19,103 nucleotides of DNA, taken from the NCBI GenBank assembly GCA_947626205.1, contig CANQRO010000019.1:1-19103 (forward strand). Reading direction: 5' to 3'. The position numbers were made by a program, and so were the translations under genes. This stretch comes from an uncultured Clostridia bacterium (GTDB taxonomy: Bacteria > Bacillota > Clostridia > TANB77 > CAG-508). The notes under the pieces are model-generated. The model was not told the DNA's origin, did no database searches, and saw only the letters and a list, made by a program, of their open reading frames with translations. This document shows, one piece after another, positions 7,247-14,578 of this stretch (position 1 is the first letter of the stretch; the number at the start of each line of letters is the position of its first letter).

Positions 7247-8097
7247 TTAATTAATTTTTTTATTTTATCTAAATTTTTCATAACGCAATTATATCCATAT
7301 TTATAACAACTATCTAACTTATCAACATCCAGAAGTCCAACCTTATCCGTATAAACATCTAAAATCAGATCACTTTTTTCTAAACTTTCTTCTGATATTT
7401 TACTGCCCATAATGTCAATTGTTTTCATTATTATATCCATAACATTGCTTTCATCATCTACTACATCAGCTTCAAATTTTACAGCAATTACTTTATCAGC
7501 TCCTTGTTTTTTTACTTCATTCACTGGCACATTATCTAATACACCTCCATCCATAAATGCATGTTTATTAAATTCACAAGGCATAAAAACTGCTGGAAAA
7601 CTACTACTAGCTCTAACTGCTTTTCCTACAGTTATATCTGTAATATATTGATCTATATCTCTTACGTTATTTGGAATGCAATTTGTAAATATATACTCTT
7701 TGGAATTTATAATATCTACTGTTGGAATAACAATTGGCATCGGTATTTCGCTAATTTTACGTATGCCTTTTTTATATGCTATTTTGTTATATATGCTTTC
7801 TAAATTTTTTCCAGATTTTAAACCTTTCATAGGTATTTTTTTATTCATCATAAAATTACTTAAACCAGATAATATTGATGCTCCGCTAATTTCTACTAAT
7901 TCTTTGGCATATCTTTTAAATAATATATATATGTAATATGGAGAATATCCCATTGCATATAATGATGCAATTAAACTTCCACAACTAGTTCCTCCAATTA
8001 TATCTATGTTAATTTCATTTTCTTCTAATGCCTTAAGAACCCCAGCATGAGCAATTCCACGTATTCCTCCACCAGATAAAGCAATTCCTAATTTCAT
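7243..8097 (-). CDS. patatin-like phospholipase family protein (RssA/YlbK type)
   Basis: This 284-aa protein is a predicted cytoplasmic serine lipid hydrolase. The oxyanion motif is LSGGGIRGIAHAGVL at the N-terminus. The nucleophile Ser lies in GGTSCGS (GxSxG). The catalytic dyad Asp lies in FMDGGVLDN. These three blocks are in the standard order with standard spacing, and the length is that of the short bacterial patatins. The ATG at 8097 follows AGAGGTG. It appears to be a single gene: a 16-bp palindrome lies upstream (8135-8150) and a long inverted repeat covers its stop. The in vivo substrate is unknown. Confidence 0.93.
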   Translation of the reverse strand: MKLGIALSGGGIRGIAHAGVLKALEENEINIDIIGGTSCGSLIASLYAMGYSPYYIYILFKRYAKELVEISGASILSGLSNFMMNKKIPMKGLKSGKNLESIYNKIAYKKGIRKISEIPMPIVIPTVDIINSKEYIFTNCIPNNVRDIDQYITDITVGKAVRASSSFPAVFMPCEFNKHAFMDGGVLDNVPVNEVKKQGADKVIAVKFEADVVDDESNVMDIIMKTIDIMGSKISEESLEKSDLILDVYTDKVGLLDVDKLDSCYKYGYNCVMKNLDKIKKLIN

Positions 8098-8134
8098 GTT
8101 TTCACCTCTTTGATTTAATTATTCACAAATTATC

Positions 8135-8150
8135 ATATGTTTAAACATAT
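8135..8150. promoter_or_regulatory. 16-bp perfect palindrome upstream of the patatin gene
   Basis: ATATGTTTAAACATAT reads the same on both strands and lies about 38 bases upstream of the patatin start. Its symmetry suits a dimeric repressor site, but AT-rich palindromes also arise by chance and no regulator is identifiable here. Confidence 0.3.
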
Positions 8151-8233
8151 AAAATTGTTTTGTAATATAAATTTAAGAATCAAGTTATTAATTATTAAAA
8201 TATCTTTATACTGTATATAGAAACTTTAAAGGC

Positions 8234-8271
8234 AAAAAAATAAACCCTTTATTTATATAAATAAAGGATTT
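8234..8271 (-). terminator. rho-independent terminator of the rpsF-ssb-rpsR operon
   Basis: Arms 8242-8255 and 8258-8271 pair over about 14 positions. The one mismatch becomes a G-U pair in the minus-strand RNA. A run of seven T (minus strand, 8240-8234) follows. It lies 9 bases after the rpsR stop. Confidence 0.85.
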
Positions 8272-8280
8272 ACTTTTTAA

Positions 8281-8565
8281 TTAATTTTCAGCATAAGGTA
8301 ATAATGCAATATGTCTACATCTTTTTACAGCTAATGTAATATCTCTTTGATGTTTTGCACAAGCACCTGTTGCTCTTCTTGGTAATATTTTTCCCTTTTC
8401 GTTAACAAATTTTCTTAATTGTTCTGGGTTTTTATAATCTAATACAAAATTTTTATCACTACATAGTGGACATACCTTTTTTCTTATTTTTCTAAATTTT
8501 GGATTGAAATCTTCGTCCCCATTGTTCATTTTGTTATTTCTTTTATTATTTTTCTTATCTGACAT
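8281..8565 (-). CDS. rpsR: 30S ribosomal protein S18
   Basis: This 94-aa S18 binds S6 and 16S rRNA in the platform of the small subunit. The core reads KKVCPLCSDKNFVLDYKNP, then GKILPRRATGACAKHQRDI and VKRCRHIALLPY. The CPLC pair plus downstream Cys/His residues make this the cysteine-containing, potentially zinc-binding form of S18. The start is the ATG at 8565 (MSDKKNNKRNN), preceded by an AGGGGG ribosome site. Longer readings upstream would overlap ssb in another frame and add a non-family sequence. The N-terminus has a Lys/Asn-rich extension. It is third in the operon, 31 bases after ssb. Confidence 0.96.
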   Translation of the reverse strand: MSDKKNNKRNNKMNNGDEDFNPKFRKIRKKVCPLCSDKNFVLDYKNPEQLRKFVNEKGKILPRRATGACAKHQRDITLAVKRCRHIALLPYAEN

Positions 8566-8596
8566 TTTCTTTTTTCCCCCTATCTTCTTTTTAGAA

Positions 8597-9016
8597 TTAG
8601 AATGGTAGGTCATCGCTTGAAGAAATTTCAAATTCTGGGCTTTGTGATGCAACATTTCCAAACGTATTTTCAAAGTTTGCTGAAACATCTCCATCTCTTT
8701 TACTATCTGCAAAATATGCTTCTTCTGCAACAACTTCTGTTACGTAATGTTTTTGTCCTTGTTCATCATCCCAGTTTCTAGTTTGTATTCTTCCGATAAT
8801 ACCTACTTGTTGACCTTTCTTGAAATACTTACTACAAAATTCTCCTAGCTTGCTCCAAGCTACAACATTTATGAAATCAGCTTGTCTTTCTTCTCCTTGT
8901 CTTGCAAATCTTCTATTTACTGCAAGTGAGAAACTTGCAACTAGTGTATTATTAGTTTGAGTATATCTTACTTCTGGATCTCTTGTTAATCTTCCCATTA
9001 AAATTACTTTGTTCAT
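8597..9016 (-). CDS. ssb: single-stranded DNA-binding protein
   Basis: This 139-aa bacterial SSB protects and organises single-stranded DNA in replication, repair and recombination. The N-terminal OB fold starts MNKVILMGRLTRDPEVRYT and continues FINVVAWSKLGEFCSKYFKKG. A flexible linker follows, ending in the acidic tip SSSDDLPF that docks partner proteins. It lies between rpsF and rpsR, the classic firmicute arrangement, and is expressed from the promoter ahead of rpsF. Length is slightly short for the family, through a short linker. Confidence 0.97.
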   Translation of the reverse strand: MNKVILMGRLTRDPEVRYTQTNNTLVASFSLAVNRRFARQGEERQADFINVVAWSKLGEFCSKYFKKGQQVGIIGRIQTRNWDDEQGQKHYVTEVVAEEAYFADSKRDGDVSANFENTFGNVASQSPEFEISSSDDLPF

Positions 9017-9083
9017 ATTTTTCTACCTTACCTTTCTAAAGGTCCCTAGCAAACTTAATTGTTTGCACTAATTTAATTTTTAA

Positions 9084-9362
9084 TTATTTTTTTACTACAA
9101 TAAACTTAATAACTTCGTCAGTAATTCTATAATTTCTTTCTAGTTCTGCAATTAAACTTGGGTTAGCTTCAAAGTTAATTAAAACATAAATACCTTCTTT
9201 ATTTTTATTTACTTCATAAGCTAGTTTTCTTTTACCCATTTCTTCTACAGATTCTACTTTACCATCTGTATTAATTAGTCCTGAGAATTTTTCAATAAGG
9301 CTTTTTAAACCTTCTTCTTCAACGTTTGGACTAATAATGATAACACTTTCGTATTTGTTCAT
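9084..9362 (-). CDS. rpsF: 30S ribosomal protein S6
   Basis: This 92-aa S6 forms the S6:S18 heterodimer on the small subunit. It begins MNKYESVIIISPN and carries the family's MGKRKLAYEVNKNKEGIYVLINF block and the C-terminal RITDEVIKFIVVK. The ATG at 9362 follows TAAGGAGGTGA. It is first gene of the rpsF-ssb-rpsR operon and is preceded by a structured leader likely bound by S6:S18. Confidence 0.97.
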   Translation of the reverse strand: MNKYESVIIISPNVEEEGLKSLIEKFSGLINTDGKVESVEEMGKRKLAYEVNKNKEGIYVLINFEANPSLIAELERNYRITDEVIKFIVVKK

Positions 9363-9372
9363 TATTTCACCT

Positions 9373-9420
9373 CCTTATGGATTATAACCCATACTCCCTT
9401 ATAACGGTATGAGTAAGGAA
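9373..9420 (-). ncRNA. S6:S18-binding ribosomal protein leader
   Basis: In the minus-strand RNA, ACUCAUAC (9414-9407) pairs with GUAUGGGU (9394-9387) over 8 positions, including one G-U. The loop side contains a CCG triplet, the feature described for the conserved S6:S18 leader motif. An outer helix pairs CCUUA (9420-9416) with UAAGG (9377-9373), which is part of the Shine-Dalgarno sequence of rpsF. Binding of S6:S18 would therefore hide the ribosome site and repress the operon. Position, CCG and SD masking fit the known motif; no covariance test was possible. Confidence 0.65.
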
Positions 9421-9422
9421 AA

Positions 9423-9449
9423 AAGCAATGCTTTTTCCAAACATTGCTT
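9423..9449. other. 8-bp hairpin overlapping the rpsF transcription start region
   Basis: AAGCAATG (minus strand, 9449-9442) can pair with CATTGCTT (9430-9423) and is followed by a short T-run, so it looks like a small terminator. It begins at the edge of the rpsF -10 element, so most of one arm may not be transcribed. No upstream minus-strand gene needs terminating here. Confidence 0.3.
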
Positions 9450-9478
9450 ATTTTACCACAAATATTCCTTATTGTCAA
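9450..9478 (-). promoter_or_regulatory. promoter of rpsF-ssb-rpsR
   Basis: TTGACA (9473-9478) and TAAAAT (9450-9455) on the minus strand are 17 bases apart, a near-consensus sigma-A promoter. The predicted leader is about 80 bases. The stretch from here to the glmS promoter (9479-9691) is AT-rich and shows no gene or clear structure. Confidence 0.85.
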
Positions 9479-9691
9479 ACAGTTTTTCTATATTCTTACA
9501 CAACCTTTGTAATATTTTGTTATTTTTCTGTAATATTTAAATTATTACATTTTTTGTTATTCGACTATAAAACAAGGTAATTCATTACAAATAACTCTTT
9601 ATATCTTTCATTATTCTCATAAATTTTTATGTCATAGATTTAAGTTTCCATTGACATTATTTAAGCTTTTCTTAATTTTTATATTAAGGAC

Positions 9692-9720
9692 TTGCTACTT
9701 TTTAAATTTTAGTGTAATAT
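9692..9720 (+). promoter_or_regulatory. promoter of glmS
   Basis: TTGCTA (9692-9697) and TAATAT (9715-9720) are separated by 17 bases. The predicted transcript has about 95 bases before the ribozyme cleavage site. Confidence 0.55.
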
Positions 9721-9819
9721 ACTATTATTAATTGAAAGTTTGTATTATTTTATAGAAATAAAAACTTATACATATGTTACAAGTTATTTCTCAATATATT
9801 AGAAAGGAGATTAAATATC

Positions 9820-9935
9820 AAGCGCCAGGACTGCATGAAAATGCTGTTGACGAGGATAGAACTTATCGAAAAATTCGGCGGATGGTTCTATGGCATAGTT
9901 ACTGCCATAAATACTAGTAAAAAATAGTAGTAATA
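9820..9935 (+). ncRNA. glmS ribozyme (glucosamine-6-phosphate-activated)
   Basis: The conserved core is plain: AGCGCCAGgACTGC at 9821, then TTGACGAGG, TTATCGAAA, TTCGGCGGATG, with the P3 helix ATAGAAC/GTTCTAT. A P4-like hairpin GGCA...TGCC and a small AT-rich P4.1-like hairpin follow. By analogy with characterised examples the cut falls between A9821 and G9822. When glucosamine-6-phosphate is abundant the ribozyme cleaves its own mRNA and lowers glmS expression. The 3' boundary is approximate. Confidence 0.95.
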
Positions 9936-10009
9936 TTATAACAAATCTAGTAAAGTAACTTTTTACATACTTTCAATTCCATATTATATATTTTAGGAGG
10001 TTTGTTACA

Positions 10010-11848
10010 ATGTGTGGAATTGTTGGATACATTGGTCTTAAAAAAGCGAGCCCAATTTTAATAGATGGATTATTAAAATTGGAATATCGTGGATACGATT
10101 CGGCAGGAATTGCAACCATTGAAAAAAATGGAATTAAAACAATGAAAGATAAAGGAAGAGTTAGAAATTTATATGATCTAGATGGAATTAATGATTTAGA
10201 AGGAACTATAGGAATTGCTCATACAAGATGGGCAACTCATGGAAAACCTTCAAAAGAGAATTCACATCCTCATATGGATGGAACTAAAACTTTTGCCGTA
10301 GTTCATAACGGTATTATTGAAAATTATCAAGAATTACGTGAATCTCTTGAGGAAAAGGGTTATAAATTCTTATCTGCAACAGATACAGAAGTAATTCCAA
10401 ATTTAATTTATGATTACTATAAAAATGAAGAAAAAAATGAAACTGGACTTTTAAAAGCAGTTTCTAGTACAATAAAAGATTTAAAAGGAAGCTATGCAAT
10501 TAGTATAATTTGTAAAGATCTTCCAGATATTATGATAGTAGCAAGAAAAGATAGCCCTCTTGTTGTAGGAAAAGGAATTAATGAATATTATGTTTCATCA
10601 GACATTCCAGCTATGCTTTCTTATACAAAACAATTTTATTTATTAAATGATGGTGAAATTGCAAAATTATCTAGAAATAATGTATCTTTTTATAATATCA
10701 ATTTAGAAGATGTTTCAAAAGATTTAAAGGATATCGATTGGGATGTTTCTTCTTGTGAAAAAGATGGTTATGAAGATTATATGTTAAAAGAAATTTTTGA
10801 ACAACCAACAGCTATTAGAGAAACAATTGGTTCAAGATTGAAAAATAACGAAAAAGTTAATTTTGATGAAATCAATTTTTCAAAAGAATATTTAAAAAGT
10901 CTTAATCATATTTACTTAGTAGCTTGCGGAACTGCTATGCATGCAGGATTGGCAGTAAAACCTATATTAGAAAAATTATGCCATACTAATGTAACAGTAG
11001 ATATTGCTTCAGAGTTTCGTTATAGAGATCCTTTACTTGATGAACATACACTTTGTATATATATAAGTCAATCTGGTGAAACAGCAGATACTATTGCTGC
11101 TTTAAAACTTGCGAAATCTAAAAATGCTAAAACAATTGCTATTTCTAATGTTATTGGAAGTTCTATTACCAGAGAAGCAGATTATACAATCTATACTCAT
11201 GCAGGACCAGAAATTGCTGTTGCATCTACAAAAGCTTATACATGCCAAATAATTCTTTTAAGTCTTCTTAGCATATATTTTGCAGAAATATTAGAAATAG
11301 AAGATACTAAGTTTTTAAATAGCTTAAAAGAGGAAATATTATTACTACCGAAAAAAGCATTAAATATCTTAAACGATACAAGCAAAATTAAAAATTTTGC
11401 ACATAAAATCTATAAAGAACACGATATGTTCTTTATAGGAAGAGGATCTGATTATTCTGTATCTATGGAAGCATCTTTAAAGCTTAAAGAAATTTCATAT
11501 ATTCACTCAGAAGCATATGCTGCTGGTGAATTAAAGCATGGTCCAATAGCTTTAATTGAAAATGGTATTACTGTAATTGGAATTTTAACTGATCCTAATT
11601 TAGTAGAAAAAACTGTTAGTAACTTACAAGAAGTAATCACACGTGGTGCAAAAGTACTTGTAATAACGAACCAGGAAATAGAATCTAAAAATTACGAAGA
11701 AATAATAAATATACCAAGTGCAAACCCACTTATATCACCTGTACTTTCTATTATTCCGCTTCAACTATTTTCTTATTATATATCTAAGGAAAAAGGATTA
11801 GATGTTGATAAGCCAAGAAATTTAGCAAAATCTGTTACAGTAGAATAA
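10010..11848 (+). CDS. glmS: glutamine--fructose-6-phosphate aminotransferase (isomerizing)
   Basis: This 612-aa enzyme makes glucosamine-6-phosphate from fructose-6-phosphate and glutamine, the first committed step to UDP-GlcNAc and peptidoglycan. The N-terminus MCGIVGYIG exposes the catalytic Cys2 after Met removal, and the glutaminase domain continues with LEYRGYDSAGIA and AHTRWATHG. Two SIS sugar-isomerase domains follow (about 290-430 and 465-600), with CGTAMHAG, SQSGETADT and SEAYAAGELKHGPIALI. The C-terminus DKPRNLAKSVTVE is the conserved tail. The ATG has AGGAGG upstream. Expression is controlled by the ribozyme in the leader. Arg codons are AGA and CGT; no CGG was seen. Confidence 0.98.
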   Translation: MCGIVGYIGLKKASPILIDGLLKLEYRGYDSAGIATIEKNGIKTMKDKGRVRNLYDLDGINDLEGTIGIAHTRWATHGKPSKENSHPHMDGTKTFAVVHNGIIENYQELRESLEEKGYKFLSATDTEVIPNLIYDYYKNEEKNETGLLKAVSSTIKDLKGSYAISIICKDLPDIMIVARKDSPLVVGKGINEYYVSSDIPAMLSYTKQFYLLNDGEIAKLSRNNVSFYNINLEDVSKDLKDIDWDVSSCEKDGYEDYMLKEIFEQPTAIRETIGSRLKNNEKVNFDEINFSKEYLKSLNHIYLVACGTAMHAGLAVKPILEKLCHTNVTVDIASEFRYRDPLLDEHTLCIYISQSGETADTIAALKLAKSKNAKTIAISNVIGSSITREADYTIYTHAGPEIAVASTKAYTCQIILLSLLSIYFAEILEIEDTKFLNSLKEEILLLPKKALNILNDTSKIKNFAHKIYKEHDMFFIGRGSDYSVSMEASLKLKEISYIHSEAYAAGELKHGPIALIENGITVIGILTDPNLVEKTVSNLQEVITRGAKVLVITNQEIESKNYEEIINIPSANPLISPVLSIIPLQLFSYYISKEKGLDVDKPRNLAKSVTVE

Positions 11849-11881
11849 TTAATAATATTATTTAAATAATAAATATATCAA

Positions 11882-11934
11882 AATAAAGAGTTTCTAAAAC
11901 TATATTATAGTTTTTAGATAACTCTTTATTTTTT
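11882..11934 (+). terminator. rho-independent terminator of glmS
   Basis: AATAAAGAGTT (11882-11892) pairs with AACTCTTTATT (11920-11930). An inner CTAAAACTATA/TATAGTTTTTAG helix has small bulges, and a T-run follows. It lies between converging glmS and bofA and may serve both. Confidence 0.85.
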
Positions 11935-11940
11935 ATCATT

Positions 11941-12204
11941 CTATCCTAAAATTAATTTCAATATTACCAATAAAATACTTCCTGGAATTCCTAAAATACC
12001 TGCAAATATAGCTGTTATGTAATTTAATCCAATATGAAATCCAAACAAACCACCTATTAGATTAATTATATAAATTAAAGTTCCCCCTAATAAAGAATTG
12101 AGTATTAATTTTACAATACTTTTTAATGGCAAAATAAATATTTTCCCGAATAAAAAAAGAAAGCATATACATGCAATATAGATAATAATTGTGTTTGTAT
12201 CCAA
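11941..12204 (-). CDS. bofA: pro-sigma-K processing inhibitor BofA family protein
   Basis: This 87-aa membrane protein of the BofA family in Bacillus holds the SpoIVFB protease inactive until a forespore signal arrives, delaying sigma-K activation in the mother cell. Visible features are an N-terminal membrane segment, then LPLKSIVKLILNSLLGG, GFHIGLN and the C-terminal FAGILGIPGSILLVILKLIL, all family-typical. I start at TTG 12204 because GAGGTGA lies about 7 bases upstream and the length then equals the usual 87 aa; the ATG at 12231 has no ribosome site. It follows yaaL, as in Bacillus (recR-yaaL-bofA), though recR is absent here. Confidence 0.9.
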   Translation of the reverse strand: MDTNTIIIYIACICFLFLFGKIFILPLKSIVKLILNSLLGGTLIYIINLIGGLFGFHIGLNYITAIFAGILGIPGSILLVILKLILG

Positions 12205-12271
12205 ATTAATCACCTCGTCCTTTTTATACATAGTATGATTAATTTTAGATAAATATGCTTATCTTTTTTAG

Positions 12272-12565
12272 CTACCCCACATCAAATTGTTCATTAAATT
12301 CCTCACGTCTTATTTCAATTTCCTTTATCATATCAATAATTAGTCCATTTTTCTTTGCTTTTCCTAATAAGTAATTTAATTTTGCTTGGCTTGCTTTTAT
12401 TTCGTATAAATAATAATCAATTAGTTCTCCTTCTGCAAATTCAAAATTTTTTCTAGAATTTAATAAGTCTCTTTTTGTTTTTATTATACTTTTTATCAAT
12501 TCAATATCTAAATCATTCTCGGTCTTCTCTTTCAACGCTGTTTCTTTAACAAATTCTTCATGCAT
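12272..12565 (-). CDS. yaaL: DUF2508 family protein (YaaL-like)
   Basis: This 97-aa soluble, helical protein has DLIDYYLYEIKASQAKLNYLL-like content (here GELIDYYLYEIKASQAKLNY), typical of the DUF2508/YaaL family. Function is unknown. Its place directly upstream of bofA is the conserved genomic context in spore formers and is the main support. The ATG at 12565 follows AAGGTGAT. A 67-base gap separates it from bofA with no terminator visible, so they are likely cotranscribed. Confidence 0.85.
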   Translation of the reverse strand: MHEEFVKETALKEKTENDLDIELIKSIIKTKRDLLNSRKNFEFAEGELIDYYLYEIKASQAKLNYLLGKAKKNGLIIDMIKEIEIRREEFNEQFDVG

Positions 12566-12610
12566 ATTTTATATCACCTTTTCCAATTAAAATTTTGCTG
12601 TTGTTTTTCT

Positions 12611-12641
12611 ATTATATTCAAACTTTGGAAAACTTATTCAA
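12611..12641 (-). promoter_or_regulatory. possible promoter of yaaL-bofA
   Basis: On the minus strand TATAAT (12611-12616) is preceded by TTGAAT (12636-12641) with a long spacer of 19 bases. The -10 is perfect; the spacing makes the -35 uncertain. Confidence 0.4.
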
Positions 12642-12645
12642 AATT

Positions 12646-13495
12646 TCATTTAAAAATTGCATATATAATTATTCCTAAACTCTGTATAATAAACAAATTT
12701 AACATATTCGATGTTAATAGATTATTTGTTGCTTCTACAAGTCCTAGTTTTCTATTTTCAATTTTATTATAATGTTTTTGAGATTCAAAAAAAGTTATAA
12801 GTTCTGGAATACTTGTAATTATGCCCAGTAAAATTCCTAAAATCAGTTCAGATATTTGAAATTGTAATGCTAATTTTTCTAGTGTATTGCTTAATAAATT
12901 TCCAATTATAAAAAGCACTATTCCGAATAATTATGATATAAAATAAATATTTAGCAGTAAGCTTTTTCTTTCCTTTAATCCATTTTATCTCATTTTCAAT
13001 ATTTTTCTTATTTTGAATATCCTCTATTTTTAAATATAATTTATGAACATTATTGTTTATATAGTAAAAGCTTATAAAAAGAAATAAAAATATTATTACA
13101 ACACCCAAATTAACTTGCACATTAAATATAATAAGAAATATTGGTAAAAAAATAGTTATTAAAACTAATATAATATCTACTTGCAAAGCCATATTATTTA
13201 GTATTTTTTGGTTTTTATTTATAAAAACAGACCATATGTATTGTAAGAAATTTATAATATTAGAACTTAAAATATTATAAATGCTTATACTTACTAATCC
13301 TGTTAACGAAGCAAAACTTACACTTAATAATTCTGGCATAGAAGTTGCAAAACCCGCTATATTTCCTATAGTTTTAGCCTTTAAATTTACACTACCAGCA
13401 AATTTTCTCAAAACTGGTACTAATATATTTTTTGAAATTATTACAATCAAAATTGAATAAAAAATAAATTTTACAAATTCTATTAAAACATTCAT
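12646..13495 (-). CDS. Na+/Ca2+ exchanger (CaCA) family membrane protein, joined by a +1 frame change at a CGG codon
   Basis: Two overlapping frames together make one antiporter of about 282 aa. Frame one starts at ATG 13495 (GAGGTG six bases upstream) and holds the first alpha repeat, GFATSMPELLSVS with SSNIINF (residues about 48-83). The second frame holds the matching second repeat, ITSIPELITFFES and SNMLNLFIIQSLG. Both repeats are needed for transport. Frame one reaches codon 191, CGG (12923-12925), then runs 25 out-of-family codons to a stop at 12848. Skipping the C gives ...YIIIIGIVLFIIGNLLSN, a natural membrane helix. The second frame has a GTG at 12918 but no ribosome site. It is either a recoded gene or a recent pseudogene or sequence error. 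The ion is not certain. Confidence 0.75.
12923..12925 (-). other. CGG codon at +1 frameshift point (exchanger)
   Basis: Local minus-strand reading is ATT ATT CGG AAT in frame one. Dropping the C gives ATT ATT GGA ATA GTG and joins the second half of the exchanger. No stop codon lies at the site and no internal Shine-Dalgarno is apparent, unlike the prfB type of +1 shift. Confidence 0.6.
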
Positions 13496-13605
13496 TACTA
13501 ACACCTCTTTAAGGAAATTATATCCTTATCTATTTTACTTTAAACAGATAATTAAAGAAAATATTAATATTTACGTAAAAAGTCATTTTTTGTAATTTTT
13601 TTCTT

Positions 13606-13635
13606 GAATAGCTCTGTCTTTTTTCGGAAATACTT
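13606..13635 (+). promoter_or_regulatory. predicted sigma-F/sigma-G promoter of sigG
   Basis: GAATA (13606-13610) is followed, after 15 bases, by GGAAATACTT (13626-13635), a full match to the sigma-F -10 pattern GgnrAnAnTw. For sigma-G the same site reads GAATA, N18, AATACTT. Both are known to transcribe sigG in Bacillus. An 8-bp hairpin AAATACTT/AAGTATTT (13628-13635 with 13643-13650) overlaps the -10 and lies just before the ribosome site AAGGGAGGG. Confidence 0.5.
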
Positions 13636-13666
13636 CTACTACAAGTATTTTTAAGGGAGGGTTTTT

Positions 13667-14440
13667 GTGGCTAGAAAAGTAGAAATTACAAATGTAGACA
13701 CCTCTAGGCTTCCAATACTATCAAATGAAGAAAAAAATACATTATTTATTAAAATAAAACAAGGAGATAATGAAGCAAGGGAAAAATTCATACATGGAAA
13801 TTTAAGGCTTGTATTAAGTGTTCTACAACGTTTTAGTGGTAGAAATGAAAACATGGACGACTTATTTCAAGTTGGTTGTATAGGCTTAATTAAATCTATA
13901 GATAATTTTGATTTATCTTTAAATGTTCAGTTTTCTACGTACGCTGTACCAATGATAATTGGAGAAATTAGAAGATATTTAAGAGATAATAATCCTATTC
14001 GTGTAAGCCGTTCTGTACGAGATTTAGCATATAAGGCTTTACAAGCACGTGAAAAACTAACTAAAGAATTAAATAGAGACCCAACAATTGATGAAATTGC
14101 TAAAGAAATTTCTGTTTCTAGAGATGAAATTATATTTAGTTTTGAGGCAATTCAAGATCCTTTATCTTTACAAGAACCAGTATATAATGATGGTACTGAA
14201 AATATATATATAATGGATCAAGTTAGTGATTTAAAAAACACAGATGAAAAATGGACTGATTCACTTGCAATTAAACAAGCTATGAAAAAGTTAAATGACC
14301 GTGAAAAAATGATTATTACTAAACGTTTTTTTGATGGACGAACTCAAATGGAAGTAGCAGAAGAAATAGGAATAAGCCAAGCACAGGTATCTAGACTAGA
14401 AAAAGATGCTATATCTAGAATAAAAAAATTATATAAATAA
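13667..14440 (+). CDS. sigG: RNA polymerase sporulation sigma factor SigG
   Basis: This 257-aa sigma factor drives late gene expression in the forespore. It begins (GTG start) MARKVEITNVDTSRLPILSNEE, the hallmark sigma-G N-terminus that binds the anti-sigma factor. Region 2 reads GNLRLVLSVLQRF, DDLFQVGCIGLIKSIDNFD and YAVPMIIGEIRRYLRDNNPIRVSRSVRD. Region 4 reads LNDREKMIITKRFFDGRTQMEVAEEIGISQAQVSRLEK. The GTG is chosen for AAGGGAGGG five bases upstream and the match to the family start. CGA is used for conserved Arg here (RSVRD, DGRTQ). Unlike Bacillus, it is not downstream of sigE but converges on it. Confidence 0.98.
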   Translation: MARKVEITNVDTSRLPILSNEEKNTLFIKIKQGDNEAREKFIHGNLRLVLSVLQRFSGRNENMDDLFQVGCIGLIKSIDNFDLSLNVQFSTYAVPMIIGEIRRYLRDNNPIRVSRSVRDLAYKALQAREKLTKELNRDPTIDEIAKEISVSRDEIIFSFEAIQDPLSLQEPVYNDGTENIYIMDQVSDLKNTDEKWTDSLAIKQAMKKLNDREKMIITKRFFDGRTQMEVAEEIGISQAQVSRLEKDAISRIKKLYK

Positions 14441-14472
14441 TAGCCTTTGTTTTTTGCTAATTACATTAAAAA

Positions 14473-14517
14473 TGAATTTTGGATTTTTTAATTATAGAAA
14501 TCCAAAATTCACTTTTT
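14473..14517. terminator. bidirectional terminator between sigG and sigE
   Basis: A perfect 14-bp stem, TGAATTTTGGATTT (14473-14486) with 14498-14511, is followed by a T-run on the plus strand, and an A-run precedes it that serves the minus strand. It lies between two converging genes. Confidence 0.85.
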
Positions 14518-14578
14518 GTATATAAAAATATAATACATAATATCACATACTTAATATATTAATATTTATAGATTTATT

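Noticed and set aside
8566..8733. N-terminal extension of rpsR to 8733
   Set aside because: It overlaps ssb in another frame, is not S18-like, and ATG 8565 has its own ribosome site.
9804..9821. Ribosome-site-like AAAGGAGA just before the glmS ribozyme as the start of a leader peptide
   Set aside because: No usable start codon follows at the right distance; the sequence leads straight into the ribozyme.
12646..12918. A separate gene starting at GTG 12918 for the second half of the exchanger
   Set aside because: No Shine-Dalgarno precedes it, it starts inside a membrane helix, and the upstream frame ends with the matching first repeat.
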